47,270 nt of DNA from Chloroflexota bacterium (GTDB lineage Bacteria > Chloroflexota > Dehalococcoidia > Lucifugimonadales > UBA2985). Position 1 is the stretch's first letter. Every line of letters begins with the position of its first letter. Shown here piece after piece: positions 11,070-19,992 of this stretch. The stretch covers positions 35,213 to 82,482 of the forward strand of contig JAPPHY010000021.1 of assembly GCA_028877205.1 (NCBI GenBank). Direction: 5' to 3'. A model generated the notes under the pieces. It saw only the letters and a program-made list of their open reading frames with translations. It was not told the DNA's origin and did not search any database. The position numbers and the translations under genes were made by a program.

Positions 11070-12110
11070 ATGATGAAGCGCAGTCTCTTCAAATCTCCCG
11101 CCATTGCGATACTCGGCCTTCTTCTTGCGGGCGGGTGCAATCCGGATAATCCCCAGTCTATTCTTGTGGCCAGCGGGCCGGTTGCGCAACGGCAGCTTGA
11201 TCTGTTCAATTTGCTATTGTGGGCCGTAACCATCATCTTCGTGCTTGTGTGCGGATGGTTGGTCTACACGGTCATCCGCTACCGGAGGAAGCCCGGCCAG
11301 GGCATCCCTGAGCAGGTGCACGGAAACACCAAGCTGGAGATCACCTGGACGGTCATTCCTGCACTCTTGCTCGCAGCCGTCGCTGTGCCCACGGTGGCCG
11401 CGCAGTTCTACATCACGGAACCGCCGGCGGGCTCCGACCAGATGCGAATCGAGGTCACGGGTCACCAGTGGTGGTGGTCCGTGGTGTACCCGGACTCCGG
11501 CGTCGTCACCGCCAATGAGATTCGTGTCCCGGTCGGCAAGGCGGTTGTGGTCGACTTGACGGCAGAGGACGTAATCCACAGCTTCTGGATTCCCAAGCTG
11601 GCCGGCAAGATCGACGTCGTGCCCGGCAAGACCACCAGCATGTGGTTCCAGGCGGACGAGCCGGGCGAGTACCTGGGGCAGTGCGCCGAGTTCTGCGGCG
11701 AATCCCACGCGTGGATGAAGTTCCGGGTCATCGCTCAATCGCCGGAGGAGTACGAGGCCTGGACACAGGCGCAGCTGGCCGACGCTCCACAGCCGGCGAC
11801 CGAGGCGGAGACCACGGGCGCGCAGCTCTTCATTACCAAGGCCTGCATCGCCTGCCACAAGATCGAGGGTGTGCCGGCCGCGGCGGGCGTCATCGGCCCG
11901 AACCTGACCCACGTGGCCAGCCGGACCGCAATCGCCGCAGGCGTACTGGACAATACCGAGGAGAACGTGAGGGCGTGGATCAAGGACCCGTCCGAGTTCA
12001 AGCCCGGAAACATCATGAACAGGGACGGACTGGCCTACACGAATCCACAGTTCGCCCTAAACGAAGATGACCTCAATAACCTTACTGCATACATCTTGAG
12101 TCTGAAGTAG
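11070..12110 (+). CDS. coxB: cytochrome c oxidase subunit II with fused cytochrome c (caa3 type)
   Basis: Subunit II receives electrons and passes them through the CuA centre to subunit I. The 346-residue protein has a lipoprotein signal (LLLAGGC, Cys23), two membrane helices (about 47-69 and 95-112), and a cupredoxin domain with GHQWWWSVVYP. The CuA ligands His170, Cys205, Cys209, His213 and Met216 are all present. A C-terminal cytochrome c domain carries CIACH (259-263), which defines the caa3/A2-like arrangement and makes the complex able to take electrons from a small carrier. The ATG pair at 11070/11073 has a weak ribosome-binding site. It leads the oxidase operon. Confidence 0.95.
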   Translation: MMKRSLFKSPAIAILGLLLAGGCNPDNPQSILVASGPVAQRQLDLFNLLLWAVTIIFVLVCGWLVYTVIRYRRKPGQGIPEQVHGNTKLEITWTVIPALLLAAVAVPTVAAQFYITEPPAGSDQMRIEVTGHQWWWSVVYPDSGVVTANEIRVPVGKAVVVDLTAEDVIHSFWIPKLAGKIDVVPGKTTSMWFQADEPGEYLGQCAEFCGESHAWMKFRVIAQSPEEYEAWTQAQLADAPQPATEAETTGAQLFITKACIACHKIEGVPAAAGVIGPNLTHVASRTAIAAGVLDNTEENVRAWIKDPSEFKPGNIMNRDGLAYTNPQFALNEDDLNNLTAYILSLK

Positions 12111-12209
12111 AATGAGAGCTGTAACGGGACACGGACTCAGGCAGAGTCTCTCGCATCTCACCCCGCTTGTCGGAAGCGCCGACAGGGCGGAGAGCAGCGG
12201 AGGGGACAC

Positions 12210-14051
12210 ATGGCTACCATAGCAGGGGTGTTCAGCAGACCAACGAGGCCCACCGGCATCTGGGCCTGGATCTCGACGGTGGACCACAAGAAGATCGGGG
12301 CGCTCTACGGCGTCACCGCCTTCGTCTTCTTCCTGGTGGGCGGCCTGGAGGCGCTCATCATGCGGCTCCAACTGGCCAGGGCGGAGCACGGTATCGTAAG
12401 CGCGGAGGTGTTCAGCCAGCTCTTCACCATGCACGCGCTCACCATGATATTCCTTGCCATCATGCCCCTGAGCGCCGCCTTCTTCAACCTGGTGGTGCCG
12501 CTGATGATAGGCGCCCGAGACGTGGCGTTCCCGCGCCTCAATGCTTTCAGCTACTGGGTCTTCCTGCTCGGCGCGTTCATTCTGCAGACCGGCTGGATAG
12601 TCGGTAGCTCCCCCAACACGGGTTGGTTTGCGTATGCGCCGCTGACTGCGGAGAGCTTCAACCCCAGCAAGGGCATGGACTTCTACGTGGTCGGCCTGGG
12701 CGTGCTGGGAGTTTCCTCGGTGGCCGCGGCCCTCAACTTCATCATCACCATCATCAACATGCGGGCGCCGGGCATGACCCTCATGCGCCTGCCCGTGTTC
12801 ATCTGGATGACGCTGGTTACCTCATTCCTGCTCGTGACGGCGATGCCGGTCATCACCGTCGGCCTGATCGAGCTGTACATGGACCGCACGTTCGGTATGA
12901 ACTTCTTCAACGTTGACGCAGGCGCGGACGTGATTCTGTGGCAGCACCTGTTCTGGGTCTTCGGGCATCCTGAGGTGTACATCCTGATTCTGCCCGCAAT
13001 GGGCATCATCTCGGAGGTGCTGCCGACGTTCTCGCGGAAGCCGCTCTACGGCTATCCCGTGGTGGTGCTTTCGGGAATCACCATCGGCTTCATGGGCTGG
13101 GCTGTGTGGAGCCACCACATGTTCACGGTGGGTCTCGGGCCCATCGCCAACTCCGTGTTCGCCATCACGACGATGTTCATCGCCGTGCCCACGGGCATCA
13201 AGATATTCAACTGGATAGGCACCCTTTGGGGCGGCTCGGTAGACCTGAAGACGGCGCCGCTCTTCGCGATCGGTTTCATATTCCTGTTCATAGTCGGCGG
13301 TCTGAGCGGCGTCATGCACGCCATATCTCCCTCCGACGCACAGCAGCAGGACACCTACTTCATCGTGGCGCACATTCACTACGTCCTGTTCGGCGGCAGC
13401 ATCATGGCCGTGTTCGCGGGCATCTACTACTGGTTCCCCAAGGCCACCGGACGCCTGCTCAGCGAGAGGGTGGGGAAGTGGCACTTCTGGCTCACCATGT
13501 TGGGCATGAACCTCGCATTCTACCCCATGCACTTCCTTGGACTGGATGGCATGGTTCGAAGGAACTACACGTACCCCGAAGGCATGGGCTGGGACTTCTG
13601 GAACATGGTGTCGACCATCGGCGCATTCATCCTGGGCTTTGCGACGCTGATATTCGTCCACAACTTCTTCCGGAGCCTGCGCAAGGGCGAGATATCCGGC
13701 GACGACCCCTGGGACGGGCGCACGCTGGAGTGGTCGATACCCTCGCCTCCACCGGAGTACAACTTCGCGGTCATTCCCACGGTGCACGGCCGCGACGCGT
13801 TCTGGGAGCAGAAGCACGGCAGCGGACACGGTGTGCATGCGCCGGCCGGAGGGGCATATGACCATGACGAGGGACACGGCATTCACATGCCAAGCCCGTC
13901 CATACTGCCGTTGATCACGTCCCTGGGACTCGGCATCGCCGGTTACGGGCTGGTATACAGCTTCCCTGTCGCCATTCTGGGCGCCGCCATAACCATGTTC
14001 GGGACATACGCCTGGTCAATGGAGCCGGCAACAGCACCGGACGAACACTGA
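12210..14051 (+). CDS. coxA: cytochrome c oxidase subunit I
   Basis: This is the catalytic subunit of the aa3-type heme-copper oxidase, reducing O2 and pumping protons in the cytoplasmic membrane. The 613-residue protein has about 12 helices plus a His/Gly-rich cytosolic loop and a C-terminal helix pair. The CuB/Tyr motif GHPEVYILILP includes the D-channel Glu, so it is an A1-type enzyme. WSHHMFTVG supplies two CuB His ligands, VPTGIKIFNW the K-channel Lys, GARDVAFPRLN the D-channel Asp and Asn, and HIHYVLFGG the heme ligands. The ATG follows GGAGGGGACAC. All proton-path residues I checked are present. Confidence 0.97.
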   Translation: MATIAGVFSRPTRPTGIWAWISTVDHKKIGALYGVTAFVFFLVGGLEALIMRLQLARAEHGIVSAEVFSQLFTMHALTMIFLAIMPLSAAFFNLVVPLMIGARDVAFPRLNAFSYWVFLLGAFILQTGWIVGSSPNTGWFAYAPLTAESFNPSKGMDFYVVGLGVLGVSSVAAALNFIITIINMRAPGMTLMRLPVFIWMTLVTSFLLVTAMPVITVGLIELYMDRTFGMNFFNVDAGADVILWQHLFWVFGHPEVYILILPAMGIISEVLPTFSRKPLYGYPVVVLSGITIGFMGWAVWSHHMFTVGLGPIANSVFAITTMFIAVPTGIKIFNWIGTLWGGSVDLKTAPLFAIGFIFLFIVGGLSGVMHAISPSDAQQQDTYFIVAHIHYVLFGGSIMAVFAGIYYWFPKATGRLLSERVGKWHFWLTMLGMNLAFYPMHFLGLDGMVRRNYTYPEGMGWDFWNMVSTIGAFILGFATLIFVHNFFRSLRKGEISGDDPWDGRTLEWSIPSPPPEYNFAVIPTVHGRDAFWEQKHGSGHGVHAPAGGAYDHDEGHGIHMPSPSILPLITSLGLGIAGYGLVYSFPVAILGAAITMFGTYAWSMEPATAPDEH

Positions 14052-14075
14052 CACTAGCCACAGAGAGAGTGCAAG

Positions 14076-14789
14076 TTGGAACACACTGAGGCGGCACCGC
14101 ACGCCGAACACGCCACCACCACCGGCATCGACCACCGGAAGATGCTGATCTGGGCCTTCCTGGGCTCGGAGTGCATGTTCTTCGGCTCGCTGATCGCCAC
14201 ATACCTGGTCTACTACGGGCAGAGCATCAGCGGCCCCGGGCCGGCAGACGTCCTGGACATAAACACCACGACGGTCAGCACCTTCGTGCTGCTGATGAGC
14301 AGCCTTATGATGGTGCTGTCCTACTCCGCCATCAGCAAGGGCGACGTCAAGCGTTTCAGGGTCTGGATTCTGTGCACGGCCATTCTCGGTTCCACGTTCC
14401 TGGGCTTCCAGTTCTTCGAGTTCACTGAGTTCGCACACCACCACCAGGAGTTCGAGTGCCCGCCCGCGCTTGACAGGCCGGCGCAGTACCCGGACACGGC
14501 GTGCATGGACGGCGCCACCCACTACGAGGCCAACTACGGGCTGACGCCGCGCACCAACCTGTTCGGCAGCACCTTCTTCACGCTGACGGGCTTCCACGGG
14601 GCGCACGTGACGGTCGGCGTAATCTGGCTGCTGTCGCTGTTCGGCTACTCCTTCCGTCGACGCGGGGAGGACCTCATCCGGGACGGCGGTCTGAACGTGG
14701 ACCTGGCCGCGCTCTACTGGCACTTCGTGGACATCGTTTGGATCGTAATATTCACGGTGGTCTACCTGATAGGCGTGACGGTCGCGTAG
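14076..14789 (+). CDS. coxC: cytochrome c oxidase subunit III
   Basis: Subunit III stabilises the oxidase and supports proton uptake. This 237-residue membrane protein shows the family blocks MLIWAFLGSECMFFGSLIATYL, TNLFGSTFFTLTGFHGAHV and the final AALYWHFVDIVWIVIFTVVY. A hydrophilic insertion with two Cys (about residues 128-145, between helices) is longer than in many homologues. The likely start is TTG after AGAGAGAG, since no ATG is suitably placed. It sits 24 bases after coxA and before coxD. Confidence 0.94.
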   Translation: MEHTEAAPHAEHATTTGIDHRKMLIWAFLGSECMFFGSLIATYLVYYGQSISGPGPADVLDINTTTVSTFVLLMSSLMMVLSYSAISKGDVKRFRVWILCTAILGSTFLGFQFFEFTEFAHHHQEFECPPALDRPAQYPDTACMDGATHYEANYGLTPRTNLFGSTFFTLTGFHGAHVTVGVIWLLSLFGYSFRRRGEDLIRDGGLNVDLAALYWHFVDIVWIVIFTVVYLIGVTVA

Positions 14790-14812
14790 GCAAAGGACAA
14801 GTGGAGGAGACG

Positions 14813-15109
14813 ATGGAACACGGGCGACACCCCGCTCACCCAACGCCGATGACCTACCTGAAGGTGGCCGCGATCCTGGCGATCGTCACCTTCATCGAGT
14901 GGGCGATATTCTTCGCTCCTGAATCGATGGACAGCATAAAGCTGACCGTGTTCTCGGTCCTCTCCGTGATGAAGTTCGCCCTGGTGGTCATGTTCTACAT
15001 GCACCTGAAGTTCGACGAGAGGTTGTTCTCGATGTTCTTCGTGGGCGGGCTTACGCTGGCCTCCGGAGTCATCATAGCGTTGCTGGTGCTGTTCCAGGCG
15101 CTGTTGTAG
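14813..15109 (+). CDS. coxD: cytochrome c oxidase subunit IV-like small membrane protein
   Basis: This 98-residue protein has three membrane helices and matches the short prokaryotic COX4 type: TPMTYLKVAAILAIVTFIEW, then VMKFALVVMFYMHLKFDERLF, then a third hydrophobic helix. It is an accessory subunit that aids oxidase assembly. The ATG follows GGAGGAGACG. The open frame extends back to 14501 inside coxC, but that part is a shadow. Its place directly after coxC is the normal one. Confidence 0.9.
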   Translation: MEHGRHPAHPTPMTYLKVAAILAIVTFIEWAIFFAPESMDSIKLTVFSVLSVMKFALVVMFYMHLKFDERLFSMFFVGGLTLASGVIIALLVLFQALL

Positions 15110-15253
15110 TCGCCGACCTGCCCACCCGCCCAGCGGCTCCAGTCGGCGCCGCGCCGGTCCGGGAGAGGCGACGAACCGGTTTCATGACGCTCCGGCACAA
15201 GGACCCTTTCGCAGCAGGACGCACGAGCCGTTAGCTCGCCGGAGTCATTCGAG

Positions 15254-16120
15254 TTGTGGAGCACAGCACTTCCCGCCATTCTCACGCAGGACTCCGTCGC
15301 CCGCGTGGACGTTCAATGGTGGGTCTGGCACTGGCACCCTGACCTCTACTCCGGGCTGTTTCTGCTGGCCGGGTTGTATCTCCTGTTCACGGGGCCTCTG
15401 CGCAGCCGCATCACGGGACCGGCCTCACAAGGCCCGAGTGGCTGGCAGGTGGCGTCCTTCCTCACCGGCGTTCTGATCATGCTGTTTGCCCTGGCCGGCC
15501 CCATCCACGAGCTGAGCGACAGCTACCTGTTCAGCGCACACATGGCCCAGCACATGCTCATTACGCTCGTGGTGCCTCCGATGCTGCTGTTCGGCACACC
15601 GGGCTGGCTGATCGAGCCGCTGGTGCGCTCAGGTACGGCGTTGAGGCTTGGTAGGCTGCTCACGTTCCCGCCGCTGGCGTTCCTCCTGTTCACAGGCGTG
15701 TTCGCAGTGTGGCACTTTCCCATCTTCTACGACGGGGCGCTGAACACTCATGTCTTCCACATACTTGAGCATCTGCTGTTTCTTTCGACCGCGGTCATTG
15801 CGTGGTGGCCCATCCTCAGCCCTCTGCCCTCGCTTCCGCCGTTGTCTTATCCGGGGCAGCTGCTGTACCTAGTGCTGATGTCCATATCGCAAACGCCGCT
15901 CTTTGCCGTCATCACCTTCTCGAACCATACTCTCTATCCCTTCTACGAGGCGGCGCCGAGGGTGATTGACCTGTCGCCCCTGGCAGACCAGCAGCTCGGT
16001 GGCATCATCATGAAAGTGTCGTGGCTGATCGTCTTCGTCCCCGCGATCTGCATTGTGTTCCTGCGCTGGTTCCACAGGGAGGAGGCGGAGGGCCTACCGG
16101 AGTTTCAGCCTGCGCGCTAG
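15254..16120 (+). CDS. ctaG: cytochrome c oxidase assembly factor CtaG (caa3 type)
   Basis: CtaG of the caa3 type is a multi-helix membrane protein needed to assemble the oxidase. The 288-residue protein begins WWVWHWHPDLYSGLFLLAGLYLL and contains the family blocks HMAQHMLITLVVPPMLLFGTPGW and VWHFPIFYDGALNTHVFHILEHLLFL. Its conserved His residues suggest copper handling. The start is probably TTG, 9 bases after GGAG. The 144-base gap before it shows no promoter I trust. It is unrelated to the copper-chaperone CtaG/Cox11 family despite the shared name. Confidence 0.88.
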   Translation: MWSTALPAILTQDSVARVDVQWWVWHWHPDLYSGLFLLAGLYLLFTGPLRSRITGPASQGPSGWQVASFLTGVLIMLFALAGPIHELSDSYLFSAHMAQHMLITLVVPPMLLFGTPGWLIEPLVRSGTALRLGRLLTFPPLAFLLFTGVFAVWHFPIFYDGALNTHVFHILEHLLFLSTAVIAWWPILSPLPSLPPLSYPGQLLYLVLMSISQTPLFAVITFSNHTLYPFYEAAPRVIDLSPLADQQLGGIIMKVSWLIVFVPAICIVFLRWFHREEAEGLPEFQPAR

Positions 16121-16132
16121 TTGGAGAATTAC

Positions 16133-17143
16133 GTGGACGTACCCACCGAACAGATTGGGCGCAGGGCAGGCCCAGGCGCTACACAGCGACCGACAGGTCG
16201 ACTGTCGAGCGTCATGGCTGGGTCGGCCCTGTTCAGCGCGCTTCTGGCCGTTGCGCTGGGAGGAGTGGTGCGAGTCACCGGCTCAGGCCTCGGCTGCCCG
16301 GACTGGCCCCTGTGCTACGGGAGTGTCATCCCACCCTGGGAGCTGGCGGCGTGGCTGGAGTATATTCACCGTCTCTCCGCGGCCGTATCCGGCGTGTTCA
16401 CGTTCCTGATGGTGGCAGCCATCTTCATGCGCTATGGACTGCGCAGCAGGATGTTCCTGGCGGCGTCGCTGGCCGGTACGCTGTTGCTGATTCAGGCTGC
16501 TCTGGGCGCGTTCACCGTCCTGTCCGAGATCGAGCCGGGATGGGCGCTGTTCCACACGGGCGTCGCTACCGGCCTGGTGGGAGTGCTGTCGCTCATCGCG
16601 GCATGGGAGATACGGCCGCAATGGCTGTACCAGGGAGTCTCGACAAGCCATCAACTAGATGGTCTCCGCGGCCCAATGGTGGCCCTGGGGGCCGCCTCCT
16701 TTGTTCTAATTCTGTCCGGCGCCTACGTCACGAGGAGCGTAGGTGCACCTCTGGCGTGCACCGTGATTCCTCTATGCAACGTGATGCCGTGGGACATGAC
16801 GTGGCCGCAGTGGATACACATGACGCATCGCCTCCTGGCACTCCTGGTGGTCGTTCTGATGGTTGCGGCACTTCTGCGGTCCGCGGCTGTGCCGCATGGC
16901 GGGACGCGAGCGGCGGTGAGCTTCATGTCGGCGCTCCTGCTGCTCCAGATTGTGCTTGGCATGAGCAACGTGTGGTTTCGCCTGCCGCCGGACGTGAGAG
17001 CGGCGCATCTGGTAGCTGCCATCCTTTTCTTTGCGACGGCCATGCTATTCCTGGGCAGATTATGGGACTGGGCAGGGGAGGAACGAAGATCGGAAGCAAC
17101 ATCCGGCGACGGAGGTAGAACACACATCGGAGTGTCCCCGTGA
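16133..17143 (+). CDS. ctaA: heme A synthase (CtaA)
   Basis: CtaA oxidises the C8 methyl of heme O to make heme A for the oxidase. The protein has eight predicted helices with GGVVRVTGSGLGCPDWPLCYG, WLEYIHRLSAAVSGV, GWALFHTGVATGLVG and HMTHRLLALLVVV; the His residues of the second, third and fourth blocks are expected heme ligands. A Cys pair (CTVIPLC) matches the disulfide loop of Bacillus-type CtaA. The GTG at 16133 lies 6 bases after GGAG; a TTG at 16121, abutting the ctaG stop, is the alternative. Its stop overlaps the ctaB start by four bases, implying coupled translation. Confidence 0.92.
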   Translation: MDVPTEQIGRRAGPGATQRPTGRLSSVMAGSALFSALLAVALGGVVRVTGSGLGCPDWPLCYGSVIPPWELAAWLEYIHRLSAAVSGVFTFLMVAAIFMRYGLRSRMFLAASLAGTLLLIQAALGAFTVLSEIEPGWALFHTGVATGLVGVLSLIAAWEIRPQWLYQGVSTSHQLDGLRGPMVALGAASFVLILSGAYVTRSVGAPLACTVIPLCNVMPWDMTWPQWIHMTHRLLALLVVVLMVAALLRSAAVPHGGTRAAVSFMSALLLLQIVLGMSNVWFRLPPDVRAAHLVAAILFFATAMLFLGRLWDWAGEERRSEATSGDGGRTHIGVSP

Positions 17144-18054
17144 GCAGCCAGTCGCAGCAGGCTAGTCCCGTCCCGGGTCTACACGCGCGCTTGTCTTCCA
17201 AGGCAGTGGTGTACTTCAGGCTGACCAAGCCCAGGATAGCCCTGCTGCTTCTCATCAGCACGGCCGCTGGGATGCTGGCGGCCGGCGGCGGGACAGTATC
17301 ATGGGGGTTGGCGTCGGCGCTGCTGGCCGGAGGTTTCCTGTGTGCCGGTGGCGCCGGAGCCATGAACTGCTACCTGGATCGCGAGCTGGACGTGGCCATG
17401 GAGCGGACTCGCCGTCGACCTCTACCAATGGGTCAGGTCTCTCCCAGGAGCGGACTGGCGTTTAGTATTGCGATCAGCCTGCTCTCGATTCCGGTGCTTC
17501 TTCTGGTCAGCCCCCTGGTCGCTCTCTTGTCGGCTGCGGCGTGGCTGTACTACGTGCTGGTCTACAGCGTTTACCTGAAGCGGCGCACTCACCAGAACGT
17601 CGTGGTGGGAGGCGCCGCCGGCGCATTCCCGCCGCTGATCGGCTGGGCAGCCGTGACGGGCGGGGTAGACCTGTCCGCAGTCTTTCTGTTCCTCATCGTC
17701 TTCTTCTGGACGCCGCCTCACGCTTACGCCCTGATGCTGGTAGTCAAGGAAGACTACCGGAGAGTCAGCGTCCCGATGCTTCCTGTTGTCCTTGGCGACA
17801 AGGGGACCGGGCGTCACATTCTTCTCTACTCGGTGCTTCTGCTGGTGCTGACGGCTGTGCCCGCTGCGCTTGGCCTGTTCGGCATGGTGTACATGGCCAC
17901 AGCCGTCCTGCTGGGTATTTTGTTCGTGCTGTTCGCAGCTATTCTGTACCGCACCCTGGAGAGGGTGTGGGCCATCAGGCTGTTCCGCTACTCCAACCTC
18001 TACCTGGCTGCCCTGTTCCTGGGCCTCGTCCTGGACCGCGCCCTTGCCTCCTGA
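17140..18054 (+). CDS. ctaB: protoheme IX farnesyltransferase (heme O synthase)
   Basis: CtaB adds a farnesyl group to heme B, giving heme O, the substrate of CtaA. The 304-residue UbiA-family membrane protein has the first Asp-rich motif NCYLDRELDVAMERTRRRPL and the second-loop segment DYRRVSVPMLPVVLGDKGT. The sequence TKPRIALLLLISTAAGM at the start of the first helix is family-typical. The GTG start overlaps the ctaA stop (GTGA). Having ctaA and ctaB next to the structural genes means the operon encodes its own heme A supply. Confidence 0.95.
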   Translation: MSSQSQQASPVPGLHARLSSKAVVYFRLTKPRIALLLLISTAAGMLAAGGGTVSWGLASALLAGGFLCAGGAGAMNCYLDRELDVAMERTRRRPLPMGQVSPRSGLAFSIAISLLSIPVLLLVSPLVALLSAAAWLYYVLVYSVYLKRRTHQNVVVGGAAGAFPPLIGWAAVTGGVDLSAVFLFLIVFFWTPPHAYALMLVVKEDYRRVSVPMLPVVLGDKGTGRHILLYSVLLLVLTAVPAALGLFGMVYMATAVLLGILFVLFAAILYRTLERVWAIRLFRYSNLYLAALFLGLVLDRALAS

Positions 18055-18073
18055 GAGAAGCCCCCTGAGGGCG

Positions 18074-18709
18074 ATGATGCGGCTCCGGCAGACATTGGTA
18101 ACTCTCGCAGTTCTGGCGACCGGCCTGCTCGCGGCTTCCTGCAGTTCGGAGGAGGCAGCCGAGTTGCCGGAGTACTTCGAGGTGCCTGCCTTCACGCTGA
18201 CGGATCAGCTGGGCCGCGACTTCCCCAGCTCGTCGCTGGATGGCAAAGTTATGCTGGCGAACTTCGTGTTCACGAACTGCACGCTCCTCTGTCCCGTGCT
18301 CACGCCGCGCATGGCGGAGGTGCAGTCGCGGCTTGGAGCCGACGGTCTGCTGGGGAGCCGCGTCGTGCTGCTGTCGATCTCGGTGGACCCGGAGCAGGAC
18401 ACGCCGGAGGCTCTGCGCAGATACGCGGAGGGTTACGGCGCCGACCACGAGTCGTGGCGCTTCCTGACCGGCAGCCCGGAGGACGTTCGAGCGGTCATAA
18501 CGGACGGCCTCAAGCTGGGTTACAATCGCGTCGACGAGTCCATTCAGCACGTTCACGCCGACGGCACGGTCCACATTCACGAGTACAATGTGCTGCACTC
18601 GACGCGCATGTTGCTGGCCGACCGCGCAGGCACGGTTCGGGCTCTGTACGACACGGCGGAATGGGACGCGGAGCGCGTGTTGTCGGACATCGAGAGCCTG
18701 CTGGAGTAG
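18074..18709 (+). CDS. SCO1/SenC family copper-delivery lipoprotein
   Basis: SCO proteins are membrane-anchored thioredoxin-fold copper chaperones that load the CuA site of oxidase subunit II. This 211-residue protein has a lipoprotein signal ending LLAASC (Cys23), the copper-binding TNCTLLCP (Cys69, Cys73) and the third ligand His175 in VLHSTRM. The thioredoxin-like core carries SISVDPEQDTPE. It starts 19 bases after ctaB. The open frame extends back into ctaB, but only this ATG gives a sensible signal peptide. It completes the oxidase biogenesis set. Confidence 0.92.
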   Translation: MMRLRQTLVTLAVLATGLLAASCSSEEAAELPEYFEVPAFTLTDQLGRDFPSSSLDGKVMLANFVFTNCTLLCPVLTPRMAEVQSRLGADGLLGSRVVLLSISVDPEQDTPEALRRYAEGYGADHESWRFLTGSPEDVRAVITDGLKLGYNRVDESIQHVHADGTVHIHEYNVLHSTRMLLADRAGTVRALYDTAEWDAERVLSDIESLLE

Positions 18710-18721
18710 GGCACGTTTCTG

Positions 18722-18750
18722 TTGACGGTGATTCGGGGCCGCCCTATACT
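18722..18750 (+). promoter_or_regulatory. sigma70-type promoter of dnaN
   Basis: TTGACG (18722-18727) and TATACT (18745-18750) are separated by exactly 17 bases, a near-consensus promoter just after the SCO stop. Transcription would begin near 18757, about 24 bases before dnaN. Confidence 0.7.
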
Positions 18751-18780
18751 ACGGTGCAATACTCTCCCAAGGAAGTGCCA

Positions 18781-19914
18781 ATGCGGTTCACGTGTCTTCA
18801 GGAAAACCTCAGCCGGGGTCTGGCCCTCGTAGGGCGGGCGGTAGCGACCCGCACCACTCTGCCCATCACCCAGAACGTGCTCATCGAGACGGACCAGGGC
18901 AGGCTGAAGCTCTCGGCAACCAACCTGGAATTGGCGGTAACCACGTGGGTTGGCGGCGAGGTGCAAGAGGAAGGCTCGGTGACGATCCCCGCAAGGCTGC
19001 TGACCGACTTTGTGAACTCGCTTCCTGCTGACCGCGTGGAGATGGAAACGACCGGCAGGCCGCTTGGCGTACGCTTCAAGTGCGGCCGGTTCCAGGCCAA
19101 CATCAATGGCACGGCTGCGGAGGAGTTCCCGCCGATTCCGACGGTGGAGGAGGGCATGACCGCCCGTGTGGAGCCGCACGTGCTGCGGACGGCCATCGGG
19201 AGGGTGGCGTTTGCGGCCGCGACGGAGGAGGCGCGGCCCGTGCTAACGGGCGTGAAGGTCGAGATCGCGGGGCAGCAGTTCACGCTTGCGGGCGCGGACG
19301 GATTCAGGCTGGCAGTGTTCAAGGGATCGCTGCTGGAGCCGGCGCCGGAGGACACGGAGGCGATCGTGCCGGCGCGAACGCTGCTGGAGATGCAGCGCCT
19401 GCTGGCCGACCAGGACGAGCCGGTTGAGATCGTCATTACGCCTTCCAGGAGCCAGCTGCTGGTTCACATCAAGAATATCGAAGTCGTGTCGCAGCTGGTG
19501 CAGGGCACCTTCCCCAACTACGCACAGCTGATACCGCAGAGCGCCAACACCACTGCAGTGATGAACCTGAACGAATTCACGCGCGCCGCGCGGGCGGCCT
19601 CGATATTCGCCCGCGATGGCGGGGGCATCATCCGCCTGCAGATGGTGCCCGGCTCCGACGGGATGAGAGGTAAGATGGTCGTCACCTCCAGCGCGGAGGA
19701 GACTGGAGACAACACCGGCGAGATTGACGCCAACGTCGAAGGGGCAGAGGCGAAGATCGCGTTCAGCAGCCGGTATCTGACCGAGGTGCTCGGCAACCTG
19801 GACGGGGAGAGCATTGCGCTGGAGACGACTACGCCCTCCAGCCCTGGAGTGGTGAAGCCGCTCGGCGGCGAGGACTACGTGCACGTGGTCATGCCCATGT
19901 TCGTGCAGTGGTGA
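18781..19914 (+). CDS. dnaN: DNA polymerase III sliding clamp (beta subunit)
   Basis: The beta clamp is a ring dimer that tethers the replicative polymerase to DNA. The 377-residue protein has the expected three repeated clamp domains, begins MRFTCLQENLSRGLALVGRA, and ends with the near-invariant LGGEDYVHVVMPMFVQW, close to the usual MPMRL tail. ARPVLTGVKVEI and GADGFRLAVFKG are family blocks of the middle domain. The open frame continues back to 18454, but the ATG after AAGGAAGTGCCA and its own promoter fix the start. It is not beside dnaA here; finding it after an oxidase operon is unusual. Confidence 0.95.
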   Translation: MRFTCLQENLSRGLALVGRAVATRTTLPITQNVLIETDQGRLKLSATNLELAVTTWVGGEVQEEGSVTIPARLLTDFVNSLPADRVEMETTGRPLGVRFKCGRFQANINGTAAEEFPPIPTVEEGMTARVEPHVLRTAIGRVAFAAATEEARPVLTGVKVEIAGQQFTLAGADGFRLAVFKGSLLEPAPEDTEAIVPARTLLEMQRLLADQDEPVEIVITPSRSQLLVHIKNIEVVSQLVQGTFPNYAQLIPQSANTTAVMNLNEFTRAARAASIFARDGGGIIRLQMVPGSDGMRGKMVVTSSAEETGDNTGEIDANVEGAEAKIAFSSRYLTEVLGNLDGESIALETTTPSSPGVVKPLGGEDYVHVVMPMFVQW

Positions 19915-19992
19915 CGTAGAAAGCCATGGCGCCGCTGGCCTTGGCGCTACTCAACTAGCCAATCCAAGCGCTGAGACCAGGAGGAACAGCCC

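Noticed and set aside
12822-13886. 354-codon minus-strand frame opposite coxA
   Set aside because: Antisense shadow of a highly conserved gene; composition is His/Arg/Glu-rich and it has no recognisable domain.
15110-15253. riboswitch or small gene between coxD and ctaG
   Set aside because: No frame, ribosome-binding site or convincing helix set was found; the gap is short and GC-rich.
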